Shown piece by piece: positions 1-8,472 of a stretch of DNA of 49,898 nucleotides. Position numbers and translations under genes: made by a program. The stretch's first letter is position 1. Each line of letters opens with the position of its first letter. The stretch spans positions 1 through 49,898 of the forward strand of contig NZ_AODD01000031.1 of NCBI RefSeq assembly GCF_000525835.1, given 5' to 3'. This DNA comes from Listeria grandensis FSL F6-0971. GTDB lineage: Bacteria; Bacillota; Bacilli; Lactobacillales; Listeriaceae. Below the pieces are notes generated by a model. It worked only from the letters and a program-made list of their open reading frames with translations, searched no databases and had not been told where the DNA came from.

Positions 1-2337
1 TCCTGCAAGCGGGTTTTGCGTATCTGCATCTACTTTTGTAAATTCTACCCCACCACGCGGGTCAGCAAAGGCCACGGTTTGATCGGCATCATTTAAATCT
101 TCGTGTGTTGCGACGATAAGACCTGATGCTACATCAATCAGTTGCTCAAATACGACAACTTGTTGTCCGCGTAGAGCTGTCGCGTCAAATGCTGCTAAAT
201 CTACTACTTCCTGACCTGTTGCATTCGCTGCAGTGAATTGTTTTTGTCCTGTTGTTAGTTGCAAGGCGCCATCTTTTGTTAGAAGCGTTGCATTTAAGCG
301 GTATTCTTTACCTGAGATTAAGTCGCTGTAAGAAACACGGTCGCTGATTGCAGCGGCTTCTCCTGGAAAAAGGATTTTACTATTTGTGCCTGTTTCAAAA
401 GCGATGGTTTGGATGGTTGGATCAACAATCGCTTTATTCGAAACACCCAACTTAAATGGCACCGTTACTTGGTCCTCGCCGATCGTGAAAGGTCTTGGTG
501 TGGCATCCAACTCATAGCCTGCTGGTGCTTTTGTCTCTACAAAATAGTAATCTCCAAATTCTAAGTTATTCACGTGGAATGTCCCTGATGCTGGCGTTAC
601 ATGACTGTCTACCAGTGTTCCTGAACCAGGCGTTCCTCGGAATAAATCAAACGATGCCCCTGCTAAAACTTTACTTTTGTCTGCTTCATCGTACTTAATC
701 AACTCTACAGATCCTACTGGTATTTCGATTGCTTTGTTCGCAACACCCAACTTAACCGGTACCGTCACTTGATCTTCGCCGATCGTGAAAGGTCTTGGTG
801 TTGCGTCTAACTCATAGCCATTCGGTGCTTCTGTCTCTACAAAATAGTAATCTCCAAATTCTAAATTATTGACTGCCACAATACCATTCGCTGGCGTTGT
901 ATGCGAGCTGATTGGAGTATTTCCCGCTGATGGTGTTCCTTTATATAAATCGAATTTCGCTCCTGCTAATCCTTTGCTTTTGTCTGCTTCATCGTATTTG
1001 CTTAGTTCTACAGATCCGACGGGTATTTCTTCAAGTTCATTAATAATTGGGATTGCTAATGTGTTCATACCACTAGAATCTAAAGCAAAGCGATATGGTG
1101 CATCTAACAGTTTATATCCTTCGGGTGCACTTTTTTCACGGAGCTCATACGTCCCAAAACGAAGCTTATCATAGCTTATAACACCATCTTTATCTGATGT
1201 TAAGCCGGTCGCTATCTCTATTTCTCCGCCACTCGCTGGTATACGATATAGATCAAAACTAGCTCCTTCTAAAGGTTTTCCAGCAGTATCTTGTTTGATG
1301 GCAGTAAAAGCCGCTTGCTCGCCCTCCGCTCCACCAGTACCACCTTCAATTCGTACAGTGTTCTCAATCTTTCTCTCAAATCCATTCCCTTTGATAGTGG
1401 CCTCGTTGTAAAACGCTTCTTGATCTGCATCTGTTACTTTGGTTCTGTAAGTAATCTCCCTTCCGTAACCATCATCTAAGTCCCCTAAATCCAATCCAAA
1501 AGTCCTAGCAGCAGGATCCTGTCTGGTTACTTTTAAATCAGGAAGTCCATTTTCTATGAAAAACCCACCTCTAACGCCGTATGCTTGTCTAACTTTAACG
1601 GAGTCTGAAATGAGCGTTTGACCTACGCCGTAACTATCTTCTAGTGTAACGTTATACACTGGTTCGTAATAACCTGGGTCTGTTGGGAGAGATTTTAATT
1701 TTGGAGGAATAATAAAAACATACCACTCTATTATTCCATTCCCTTGATACGAAGGCATCTTATAGCTGGAGTCCACTGTTATTTCTACAGGTCCAGGCTC
1801 ACCAGGAGGACCTTCTCCTTCATTCTCTTTAATAGCTGTTATTGTCACTGGTTTTTTACCTGGCAGAGCTTCAAATTCTATTTTTTGGTTGGGTTGTACA
1901 CTTGAATCAAACTGTATAAAAAATTCAATGTATCCTCTTACATTTGAATGTGTTTCCGGATAATCCGTAAATGTCACATTATAAACTTTACCTCCAGGGG
2001 AAGTTGCTTGTCCTCTTGCTACAACGGCACCCGACGCAGCTTTAAACTCCATAACATCGTTTTGGGTCGTTTGAAGTCCTTCTGGCAGTGTTATATTCAT
2101 TGTATTTCCTTCTTTAACGTCGATACTATTTGGTATTGTCCAGTCATATCGAACCTTAAAGCTTTTATTTATAGGGGCTTCTGAGATAGTATTCCCGTTT
2201 CTATCAGTAGTATCAATACCTGTAATAAACTGTGTTCCCCAAGACACCGATGCCGATGCCATCATTTGCATTGGTAGCAGACTCCCTGTTAGTGCACAAA
2301 TTAATAGTATAGAAATTATTCTTTTAATAGTTTTCAT
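1..2337 (-). CDS. Secreted MSCRAMM-like adhesin with CnaB and TQ ester-bond modules (partial, C-terminus outside window)
   Basis: The reading frame is open from an ATG at 2337 to the window edge (779 residues), so the C-terminus and any sortase signal are not visible. Residues 1 to about 28 form a signal peptide (MKTIKR, then a hydrophobic stretch ending MMASA). Residues about 30-335 look like Ig-fold adhesin domains. Three CnaB/SpaA-like modules follow at about 340-435, 438-535 and 538-635. Each has the lysine near its start (FTAIKQD, VELSKYD, VELIKYD), the catalytic glutamate (LREKSAPEGY, FVETEAPNGY, FVETKAPAGY) and the closing asparagine of an internal isopeptide bond. A TQ-type ester-bond module spans about 638-755 (PTIQT at the start, ADQTVAF at the end), and a fourth CnaB begins at about 760. 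A purine-rich RBS lies just before the ATG. The likely role is adhesion as a stalk-like wall protein; the ligand is unknown. Confidence 0.85.
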   Translation of the reverse strand, partial: MKTIKRIISILLICALTGSLLPMQMMASASVSWGTQFITGIDTTDRNGNTISEAPINKSFKVRYDWTIPNSIDVKEGNTMNITLPEGLQTTQNDVMEFKAASGAVVARGQATSPGGKVYNVTFTDYPETHSNVRGYIEFFIQFDSSVQPNQKIEFEALPGKKPVTITAIKENEGEGPPGEPGPVEITVDSSYKMPSYQGNGIIEWYVFIIPPKLKSLPTDPGYYEPVYNVTLEDSYGVGQTLISDSVKVRQAYGVRGGFFIENGLPDLKVTRQDPAARTFGLDLGDLDDGYGREITYRTKVTDADQEAFYNEATIKGNGFERKIENTVRIEGGTGGAEGEQAAFTAIKQDTAGKPLEGASFDLYRIPASGGEIEIATGLTSDKDGVISYDKLRFGTYELREKSAPEGYKLLDAPYRFALDSSGMNTLAIPIINELEEIPVGSVELSKYDEADKSKGLAGAKFDLYKGTPSAGNTPISSHTTPANGIVAVNNLEFGDYYFVETEAPNGYELDATPRPFTIGEDQVTVPVKLGVANKAIEIPVGSVELIKYDEADKSKVLAGASFDLFRGTPGSGTLVDSHVTPASGTFHVNNLEFGDYYFVETKAPAGYELDATPRPFTIGEDQVTVPFKLGVSNKAIVDPTIQTIAFETGTNSKILFPGEAAAISDRVSYSDLISGKEYRLNATLLTKDGALQLTTGQKQFTAANATGQEVVDLAAFDATALRGQQVVVFEQLIDVASGLIVATHEDLNDADQTVAFADPRGGVEFTKVDADTQNPLAG
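430..1030 (-). repeat. Tandem 300-bp repeat encoding two CnaB modules
   Basis: Positions about 430-730 and 730-1030 are near-identical at an offset of exactly 300 bp. For example, gatcgtgaaaggtcttggtg occurs at 481 and again at 781. The unit encodes one 100-residue CnaB domain and so marks a recent in-frame duplication within the adhesin gene. Such arrays commonly vary in copy number between strains. Confidence 0.85.
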
Positions 2338-2389
2338 TGTATCTTCCCCCTCTTTCTTGAATTCCATTCATAATAGCGCTATCAACGTA

Positions 2390-2418
2390 AATTTAACTTG
2401 AGAATGTAACATTGTCAA
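2390..2418 (-). promoter_or_regulatory. Sigma-A-type promoter of the CnaB adhesin
   Basis: On the minus strand there is a perfect -35 TTGACA (2413-2418), a 17-nt spacer and a -10 TAAATT (2390-2395). It lies about 50 bp before the adhesin start and in the right direction. Confidence 0.6.
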
Positions 2419-2750
2419 TATTTTTACTTTTTCAATTAAATTTATAATTTAAATTTTTGAAAAGTGTATAATTTGCAGAATAATATACTTATCACTTCTT
2501 TTTATCTACCATGAATACTATAAATGAATTCAATAATTTACTCAAAAAAGGCGGAAAGCAACTATCGTCTATAAAAAGGGACGTCTACATTAAGGGGTAC
2601 CATTAGATACTTTTGTCTTTATCTCCGCCATATCTAAAACGTTATTATTTAAACAATACAGACAAAAAAATCATTTTTCAAAATCACTAAAATAAAGTAT
2701 AGATTTACATGTTTCAATTCCCCACCACCCTAAATATTTTTCCATAAAAT
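2419..2750. other. AT-rich intergenic region between divergent genes
   Basis: Apart from the adhesin promoter on its left and the sigma-B-like promoter on its right, I see no gene, stable hairpin or repeat in this stretch. Confidence 0.5.
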
Positions 2751-2776
2751 GTTTCATTGTTCCTTTAACGAGGTAT
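2751..2776 (+). promoter_or_regulatory. Candidate sigma-B promoter of the IDEAL-domain gene
   Basis: GTTTCA (2751-2756), 14 nt, AGGTAT (2771-2776) differs from the sigma-B consensus GTTTAA/GGGTAT at one position in each box. It lies about 45 bp upstream of the start codon and 30 bp upstream of the RBS. No convincing sigma-A promoter is seen in the same place. Confidence 0.5.
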
Positions 2777-2821
2777 TGTCTATTAATAATTTACAAAATA
2801 CACTTTGAAGGAGTGATTGTC

Positions 2822-3055
2822 ATGTCTGCCAAAAAAATATCGGAAGCAATGTCTCAACAATACAAGGAGCTCGAAAACGAAAGAATCGTTATGGATATGT
2901 TCATCGACTGTTTCATGACAATGCTCGCACAGAAACAACGGATGGAACGAATCCGAAACGAAATTGATCTTGCTTTAGATACTCAAAATAGACGGCGCTT
3001 TTATCGTTTGACTACACGGATGAAACGACTACAAGACGAACAACTTCATACGTAG
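2822..3055 (+). CDS. Small IDEAL-domain protein
   Basis: This 77-residue soluble, highly charged helical protein has no signal peptide. The C-terminal part (residues about 44-72, with IDLALDTQNRRRFYRLT) fits the short IDEAL domain found in small Firmicutes proteins of unknown role: an I/L-D-x-A-L core, then a charged stretch and an F-x-x-L helix. I chose the ATG at 2822 because AAGGAG at 2808-2813 stands 8 nt before it. The in-frame GTG at 2813 lies inside that RBS. The gene stands alone, is preceded by a sigma-B-like promoter and is closed by a hairpin shared with uspA. A stress-linked role is suggested only by the promoter and the neighbour. Confidence 0.75.
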   Translation: MSAKKISEAMSQQYKELENERIVMDMFIDCFMTMLAQKQRMERIRNEIDLALDTQNRRRFYRLTTRMKRLQDEQLHT

Positions 3056-3168
3056 GCGATTTAGAGTAGATTTGAAATATAACTTGTTATAACGAAAGCA
3101 GTGCATTATTCATGTATCTGGATAGACCGCTCACTCTCTTAGGTTGCTTATCCATCCCTTTTTTGTAA

Positions 3169-3220
3169 AATAAACGCGATACAATCATTGGTACTAATGA
3201 TTGCATCGCGTTTATTTGTA
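3169..3220. terminator. Bidirectional terminator between the IDEAL gene and uspA
   Basis: An almost perfect inverted repeat, AATAAACGCGAT...ATCGCGTTTATT (3169-3180 / 3205-3216), has an inner CAATCATT/AATGATTG extension and A/T runs on both sides. It serves the two convergent genes. Confidence 0.85.
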
Positions 3221-3664
3221 TTATTTCACTACCATGACGTTACATGGGGCATGGTTGACTACATATGCCGTCGTTGAGCCGATTAGCCTTCTTTCCAGCG
3301 CGCCTCTTCCTGTTGCGCCGATTACGATTAAATCGACCTGGTTTTCTTTCGCGTATTCCACAATACTTCTTTTGGCATCGCCATGTATCGCTTCATTTTT
3401 GTATGTTATCGTTGTACCAAGCCCGGCTGTTATTGTTTCTAGCCTTTTTTCTGCTAGCGCTCGATATACGTCGTCGATTTCTGGACGTACATCCAGCTGT
3501 AAGTAAAGTTCATCGTCATTCGGCATGATTTCACTGATTACGGTCAGGAATATCAAACTCGCTTTTTCGAATTTTGCAATCCGGATCGCTTCTTGAAATG
3601 CATCCTGAGACTGCTCTGACCCGTCAAACGCCACCAAAATTTGTTTTATCTTTGTTTCTGTCAT
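3221..3664 (-). CDS. Universal stress protein, UspA family
   Basis: This 147-residue protein has normal length for a single UspA domain. It opens with the beta strand IKQILVAFDGSEQS. The C-terminal nucleotide-binding signature is present as GATGRGALERRLIGS (the G-2X-G-9X-G-S/T type), which marks the ATP-binding subclass. It ends in the usual strand CNVMVVK. Start ATG at 3664 follows an AGTAGG-like RBS. The gene is 47 bp downstream of the VTT membrane-protein gene on the same strand and is probably co-transcribed with it. The likely role is cytoplasmic stress adaptation; partner and trigger are unknown. Confidence 0.9.
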   Translation of the reverse strand: MTETKIKQILVAFDGSEQSQDAFQEAIRIAKFEKASLIFLTVISEIMPNDDELYLQLDVRPEIDDVYRALAEKRLETITAGLGTTITYKNEAIHGDAKRSIVEYAKENQVDLIVIGATGRGALERRLIGSTTAYVVNHAPCNVMVVK

Positions 3665-3711
3665 CCTACTTCACTCGCTCTCCTGTTTATATAGTTTCTA
3701 AGACTACCAGA

Positions 3712-4395
3712 CTACATTTCTGCACTGCTTTTCACTTGTTCTTTTCGGATAAATTTCATAAGGAAGATAAGGAAAACAACACAGAGAATGGATAGAATGG
3801 CGATTTTAGTATTTCCTTTAAGTAAGGCGTCTCCTCCAAATGCGTATAAAAAAGAGGTAGGTAAAACACCGACTGTCACCGCTAACAAAAGAGATTTAAG
3901 CGATAATTTTAATTTTACTGCTGTGTAGTTCACGATAACGGAAGGGATAACTGGTATCATATATCCTACTGTGATTCCAACGGTGGGCTTTTTCATGTGA
4001 GAAATGTTCGTTATAAATTTCCCTGGATCTTTTGTTTTGTTGGATAGACCGAATTTGCGCAGAAGTAGGATAACAATGAAGTTTCCTGTTATATTCCCGA
4101 TAACATTCATTAAAACACCGATCCACGGACCAAAACATACGCCGATAAAAATGCCAATAATGGAGTTGGGGACTCCTGGTATAGCACACATGACCGCGGT
4201 CAAAGCTATTAATAGTAACGCGTCTTTTAATTTATGACTACGGATACTTTCCATTAAATGGGCCCGATCTGCTTTGGGGTCAAGAAATAGCATGAAATCC
4301 GTGTAGTAATCTTTGTATATCACATAACCCAGTATTATCACTATGACAAGGCCTAGGAAAATAAATAGCACTTTCAGACGAGCACTTATTTTCAT
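3712..4395 (-). CDS. TVP38/TMEM64-family (VTT domain) membrane protein
   Basis: A 227-residue protein with about five or six membrane segments: one N-terminal helix (residues about 8-27) and a C-terminal bundle. The central VTT (DedA-like) signature is readable as IGIFIGVCFGPWIGVLMNV followed by IGNITGN. The family includes lipid scramblase-like membrane proteins; its substrate here is unknown. ATG 4395 is preferred because AAGGGAGGGG lies directly before it, and the only in-frame upstream candidate (GTG 4408-4410) would sit almost at the predicted transcription start. It is probably the first gene of a two-gene operon with uspA. Confidence 0.8.
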   Translation of the reverse strand: MKISARLKVLFIFLGLVIVIILGYVIYKDYYTDFMLFLDPKADRAHLMESIRSHKLKDALLLIALTAVMCAIPGVPNSIIGIFIGVCFGPWIGVLMNVIGNITGNFIVILLLRKFGLSNKTKDPGKFITNISHMKKPTVGITVGYMIPVIPSVIVNYTAVKLKLSLKSLLLAVTVGVLPTSFLYAFGGDALLKGNTKIAILSILCVVFLIFLMKFIRKEQVKSSAEM

Positions 4396-4421
4396 CCCCT
4401 CCCTTTTCACGTACTATATCA

Positions 4422-4450
4422 ATTATAGCTCGGCATTTTGAACTTAGCAA
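4422..4450 (-). promoter_or_regulatory. Sigma-A-type promoter of the VTT protein-uspA operon
   Basis: Minus strand TTGCTA (4445-4450), 17-nt spacer and a perfect TATAAT (4422-4427), ending about 27 nt upstream of the chosen ATG. Confidence 0.6.
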
Positions 4451-4499
4451 ATTCTACCTATATTACCTCACTATGTAAGCTACGACGTGTCTTTTCTTG

Positions 4500-6008
4500 T
4501 CACTGCACCTTCTCTTTTTTGCGAAAGCCATTTGGAGTATAGCCTGTATATTTCTTGAATTGCCGGTAAAAATAAGCCATGTCGGTGTAGCCTGATTCTT
4601 CAGCGATTGCCGTCACGGGTTGCTTTGTTGTCATCAGGACTTCTTTGGCATGGTTGACGCGGTATTGATTGAGGTAGTCTGTGAAATGGCTGCCGACTTC
4701 TTTTTGGAAAAGTTGGCCGAGGTAGACGGCGTTGATGTGAAACTTGGCGCCTAGCGTTTTGAGTGACATGCCTTCCATGAAGTGTTCGGTGACGTAAGAA
4801 ATGATTTTCTGGATAATCGGACTTTTGCTGTTGTCGTCGTGTTGGTTCCGATCGAAAAATGGGTGAATGAGTTCTAGCATCGTTGTTTTGAGTTCGCATG
4901 GTGTTGCCGCGCCGTCAAGTCTGCGGATCGCTTTTAGTAGCTGCTCTGGGTCGGATTCGGACATCATCAGCGCGACTTCGCTGAGCACGCGGATGACTTG
5001 GTGTGGGTCGCTTTCGTAAAGATGTGCTTCCCATTCGCTGAAAAAGTTGTCGAGCCATGTCAGCGTCTTTTCTTTTTCTTGCAAAACGAGGGCGCGCGCT
5101 AGTTGATGTTGGCTGAAATTCGGGCGCCAGCGATGCGGTAAAATTTTATCTGCTGAAATGAGCGTGCCGGGTGAGGAGACGAGGCGTTCTTGGAGTAGTT
5201 GTTCGAGCCCACGGAATGCTTTCGGAAAGTAGGCCGTCCCTGTTCCTACTTCGCTCATCAAAAAGAAGCATTGCTCCACGCCGATGAGGGTGCTGATTTT
5301 TTCGTATACCGTCGCGATATCTGCCGCAATTCCATCGTCGTCCTCTGCCATTAAACCAATGAGTAGTTCTTCTTCTGGATTCAGCAACATGAAAGGATAT
5401 TCTGCACGCAAATGGCTTTGTAGCTTCTTCCAGCCGTCTGCCGTCCGATCCACCTGGCCATACAGCGGCTGAATCCACACGAGTGCCGTCCGCATTTCTT
5501 TGGCAAGCGGCATTTTATAAAGCGCCATCCGTTCCTTCCAATCCTCCATTCCAATTCGGTCATTCAGCCAGCGCCAAAGCGCATTATCTCGCAAAATATA
5601 GTACGCCGCATCGTCTCCCGTCGCTTGAAAATCGGCTTCTACCTTCTCTTTAATTTGCGTGATTGTTTCGAGTAACTCCATCTCGTTCAGCGGTTTCAAC
5701 AAATAGTTCTCAATCCCGATTGCGAGTCCCCGTTTCACATACTCAAATTCCTGAAATCCCGACAAAACAATGAATTTCGTCTCAGGTTGTTCCTTTTTCC
5801 AAGCCTCAATCAGCTGTAAACCATCCATTTTTGGCATTTTAATATCCGTAATCACAAGGTCGCACGGCTCGTTCGCGAAATGCGTCAGCGCCTCCATGCC
5901 GTTTTTCGCCGTTCCAATAATTTCGATTTCTTCATCAAATTCCTGAATCACTGCCCGCAAACCTTGCACAATCAACGGCTCGTCATCTACTAAAAGCATT
6001 TTCAACAT
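4500..6008 (-). CDS. YesN-like response regulator with AraC-type DNA-binding domain
   Basis: A 502-residue response regulator. The receiver domain occupies residues 1 to about 120, with the acidic pair D8-D9, the phospho-acceptor D55 in VITDIKMPKMDG and the conserved lysine in YLLKPLNE. A long variable middle follows. The C-terminal approximately 100 residues form the two helix-turn-helix motifs of AraC proteins (SLKTLGAKFHINAVYLGQLF, then IAEESGYTDMAYFYRQFKK). It is the output half of a two-component pair with the kinase gene upstream, which it overlaps by 26 bp. By position it probably controls this mannosidase operon, perhaps together with a distant sugar transporter. Confidence 0.92.
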   Translation of the reverse strand: MLKMLLVDDEPLIVQGLRAVIQEFDEEIEIIGTAKNGMEALTHFANEPCDLVITDIKMPKMDGLQLIEAWKKEQPETKFIVLSGFQEFEYVKRGLAIGIENYLLKPLNEMELLETITQIKEKVEADFQATGDDAAYYILRDNALWRWLNDRIGMEDWKERMALYKMPLAKEMRTALVWIQPLYGQVDRTADGWKKLQSHLRAEYPFMLLNPEEELLIGLMAEDDDGIAADIATVYEKISTLIGVEQCFFLMSEVGTGTAYFPKAFRGLEQLLQERLVSSPGTLISADKILPHRWRPNFSQHQLARALVLQEKEKTLTWLDNFFSEWEAHLYESDPHQVIRVLSEVALMMSESDPEQLLKAIRRLDGAATPCELKTTMLELIHPFFDRNQHDDNSKSPIIQKIISYVTEHFMEGMSLKTLGAKFHINAVYLGQLFQKEVGSHFTDYLNQYRVNHAKEVLMTTKQPVTAIAEESGYTDMAYFYRQFKKYTGYTPNGFRKKEKVQ

Positions 6009-7752
6009 AGTTTTTCCTCCCCTCAGATGTGTACGGAACGCGCAGTGTCACTTCGGTGCCTTGCCCTCTTGCGCTCGTGATTTCGAGTCCGTACCGTTCT
6101 CCAAAATAAAGCTGGATGCGGCGGTGAATGTTAACAAGTCCAATGTGGCCTTGCTCCCCTTTTTCGCCGGCTAAATTGCCCTGTATTTGGCGCATTTTTT
6201 CGTCTGTAATTCCGAGTCCGTCATCGCGCATCTTCACTTCGAGCCCGTCACCAAACCGTTTCGCGCTAAATGTCAGGCTCGTTCGTTTCTCTTCATGCCG
6301 CGCGTATTTGAAGAAATTTTCGACGAGTGGCTGTAATGTGAATTTCAAAAATGGGTGTTCCAATAGTGGTTCTTCGACTTCTAGGAAAAACGGGACTTCT
6401 TGTTGGTAGCGAAGTTCCATGAATTGGAGATATTGGCGGACGTAGCCTACCTCATCGGCAAGCGTGACCATCTCGATGTTGTCGGCGGTGTAGCGGAGGA
6501 GCGTGGATAGGTGATAAATCATATTGCTAGTCACCTTCGCGCCTTCTAGTCTCGCGTGCATGCGGATGGCTTCCAAAGAGTTGTAGAGAAAATGTGGCTC
6601 GACTTGGCCTTGTAGTGCTTTTAACTGAGCTTTTTGTTCCTCGATTTCAAGCGTGTAAACCTGCTTAATGTAGTCGTTTAAACTGTCACCCATCTTGTTG
6701 AAACTCTGACTGATTAGCGTGAGTTCATCTTCGCGTTCGTCGACGGGAAGCTTAGCACGGAGCTCACCTTTTTCCATTTGATCCATGCCGTCAATGATGA
6801 CTTGGATGCGGTGAGAGTAGCGTCTGCTAATGAAAAAATTAATAGCAATCGAGATGAGGACGAGTCCAACGCCGACACCAAACAGGGTCCATTGAAGTAC
6901 TGGAATACCACCAATTTGACTTTCTGGAACGACGACTTGACCGAAGACACCAGATGCTTGCTGTTCCGTCGTTTGGAGGTAGCCACTACCTTGTCTGTAA
7001 GCATTTTTCGCGTTCGTGGCTGTAATATCTGGAAGCTTATGATTGCTGTACAGGCGTTCCTTTTCATCATTCATAACGGCAAATGTGGTCGCTTCTTTTG
7101 CTTTTGGGATGAGGTTACCAAGAAATTTAGGATCGGTATACATCAGCACAGTTCCTAACGGCTGCAGCGTACTCGGATCGTTGATGACTTGCTTAAATAC
7201 GAGGCTCGAATTTAATCGAAAAATGTCGTTTTTGCGTGATACTGCTTGGAGTAGTTTTTTCTCGCCGTATTTTTCGAAGATTGGTTGCCATTTTCCATAA
7301 TTTGTCGGAAAAGTATACGTGAATTCTTTGTCCGCTGACACGAGTTGCACCGCGATCACATCGTCATCATATGTAAAATAGGATCTGAGAAAACTCTGCA
7401 AATCTACGCTGTAAAAGCCTTGTTTGGCGTAATAGTTGTCGATATTTTGCCGAATGTAGTCCGCGTAATCGTGTGTCATCGCAATCTGGACGTCGTTCAT
7501 GAGATCGCTGTTTTTGTAAATTTCTTGTGTCATCGCCACTAGCGCGGTTGCTTTCCGATCGGCGGCGACGAGTTGCGCCTCTGAAACCGCTTTCGTTTCT
7601 TGCAACACGGCATCGACTTTTATATTGGTGTAGTATCGCGATATAAAAAAAAGCAACAATCCAACGGTGAATAATGATGTTAAGGAGAATATTAGTAACA
7701 TCCGTTGGAAAATGCGCCGTTTCCGCTTGTTCGTACTCATCTTTGAAAACAC
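5983..7752 (-). CDS. YesM-like sensor histidine kinase
   Basis: A 589-residue membrane kinase. TM1 is at about residues 18-40 and TM2 at about 283-305. Between them is an extracellular sensing region of about 240 residues, followed by a HAMP linker. The His_kinase (LytS/YesM) box reads QVEPHFLYNSLE, with phospho-acceptor H387, and the C-terminal ATPase domain has the N, D-D-G-L-G and G-x-G-L boxes (RDDGLGI, GHIGLVN). The extracellular part probably senses a sugar or oligosaccharide, as in other YesMN-type systems; the ligand is not visible. It sits 25 bp after the YesL-like gene and overlaps its cognate regulator. Confidence 0.92.
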   Translation of the reverse strand: MFSKMSTNKRKRRIFQRMLLIFSLTSLFTVGLLLFFISRYYTNIKVDAVLQETKAVSEAQLVAADRKATALVAMTQEIYKNSDLMNDVQIAMTHDYADYIRQNIDNYYAKQGFYSVDLQSFLRSYFTYDDDVIAVQLVSADKEFTYTFPTNYGKWQPIFEKYGEKKLLQAVSRKNDIFRLNSSLVFKQVINDPSTLQPLGTVLMYTDPKFLGNLIPKAKEATTFAVMNDEKERLYSNHKLPDITATNAKNAYRQGSGYLQTTEQQASGVFGQVVVPESQIGGIPVLQWTLFGVGVGLVLISIAINFFISRRYSHRIQVIIDGMDQMEKGELRAKLPVDEREDELTLISQSFNKMGDSLNDYIKQVYTLEIEEQKAQLKALQGQVEPHFLYNSLEAIRMHARLEGAKVTSNMIYHLSTLLRYTADNIEMVTLADEVGYVRQYLQFMELRYQQEVPFFLEVEEPLLEHPFLKFTLQPLVENFFKYARHEEKRTSLTFSAKRFGDGLEVKMRDDGLGITDEKMRQIQGNLAGEKGEQGHIGLVNIHRRIQLYFGERYGLEITSARGQGTEVTLRVPYTSEGRKNYVENAFSR

Positions 7753-7777
7753 CCCCTTGCCTTCATTATGCCATACC

Positions 7778-8413
7778 TTACGCTGATTGGGCTGTCATTT
7801 TTGCTTGCATTTTTTGAAAACGGATCAGGTTTACTTTCATAACCCAATAAGCTGGTAAAACACCAGAAATAAAGAGGACAAGCGCTGGAACTTGGGCGAT
7901 TAAATAGGCCGCAATACCAAAACCAGCGATGAGGAGCAGTGAGGTTTTCCAGCTGGTGAAGGCGAGCAAGAAGGACTGCATCACATAACCCCGTAGTGGA
8001 TAGATGAAATGTGCGTACACGGAAAAATAATTGACGAGCGCCAGTAATGTCATCGCGAAAAGGAAGAATAGGAAAAAATAGAGCAGACTTGATGCTAAGC
8101 CGCTCATTGTCGAAAACACAATGCGAAGATCGATGTATAGGAATCCGAGAATCGCAGCAAAACAGAGTCCGGCGATATTGGTTTCGACAAAGGCTTTTTT
8201 ATAGGCTTTCCAAGCGGTTGGCCAAATAGCAATATCGATTTCTTTTTGCGACCATTTACGCGTGACCGTGAAAAGTGCTGCGGTTGCTGGCATGAAGCCG
8301 AAAATGCCTAGGCCAAATATCGTCAGAAACATCCAGATCAAGTTTGCCCAAACGAAGCGAATGAGCCACTGGCTGGCGACGAAGAATTTATCCATTTTTT
8401 CTACTTTGTTCAT
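7778..8413 (-). CDS. YesL-like DUF624 membrane protein
   Basis: A 211-residue membrane protein with about five hydrophobic segments, matching the DUF624/YesL family that accompanies YesMN-type systems and sugar-utilisation loci. I place the start at ATG 8413 (MNKVEKMDKFF), with AGGAG about 10 nt upstream. The frame is open for a further 100 codons upstream, but that extension is a charged arginine-rich shadow of the GH125 gene and has no RBS. The function is unknown; an accessory role in sugar sensing or transport is inferred from context. Confidence 0.82.
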   Translation of the reverse strand: MNKVEKMDKFFVASQWLIRFVWANLIWMFLTIFGLGIFGFMPATAALFTVTRKWSQKEIDIAIWPTAWKAYKKAFVETNIAGLCFAAILGFLYIDLRIVFSTMSGLASSLLYFFLFFLFAMTLLALVNYFSVYAHFIYPLRGYVMQSFLLAFTSWKTSLLLIAGFGIAAYLIAQVPALVLFISGVLPAYWVMKVNLIRFQKMQAKMTAQSA

Positions 8414-8472
8414 ACTTCGACAACTCCTAGAACGAAAGAGCGAGCCTGATTTGGCGCACTCTTTGCATATTT

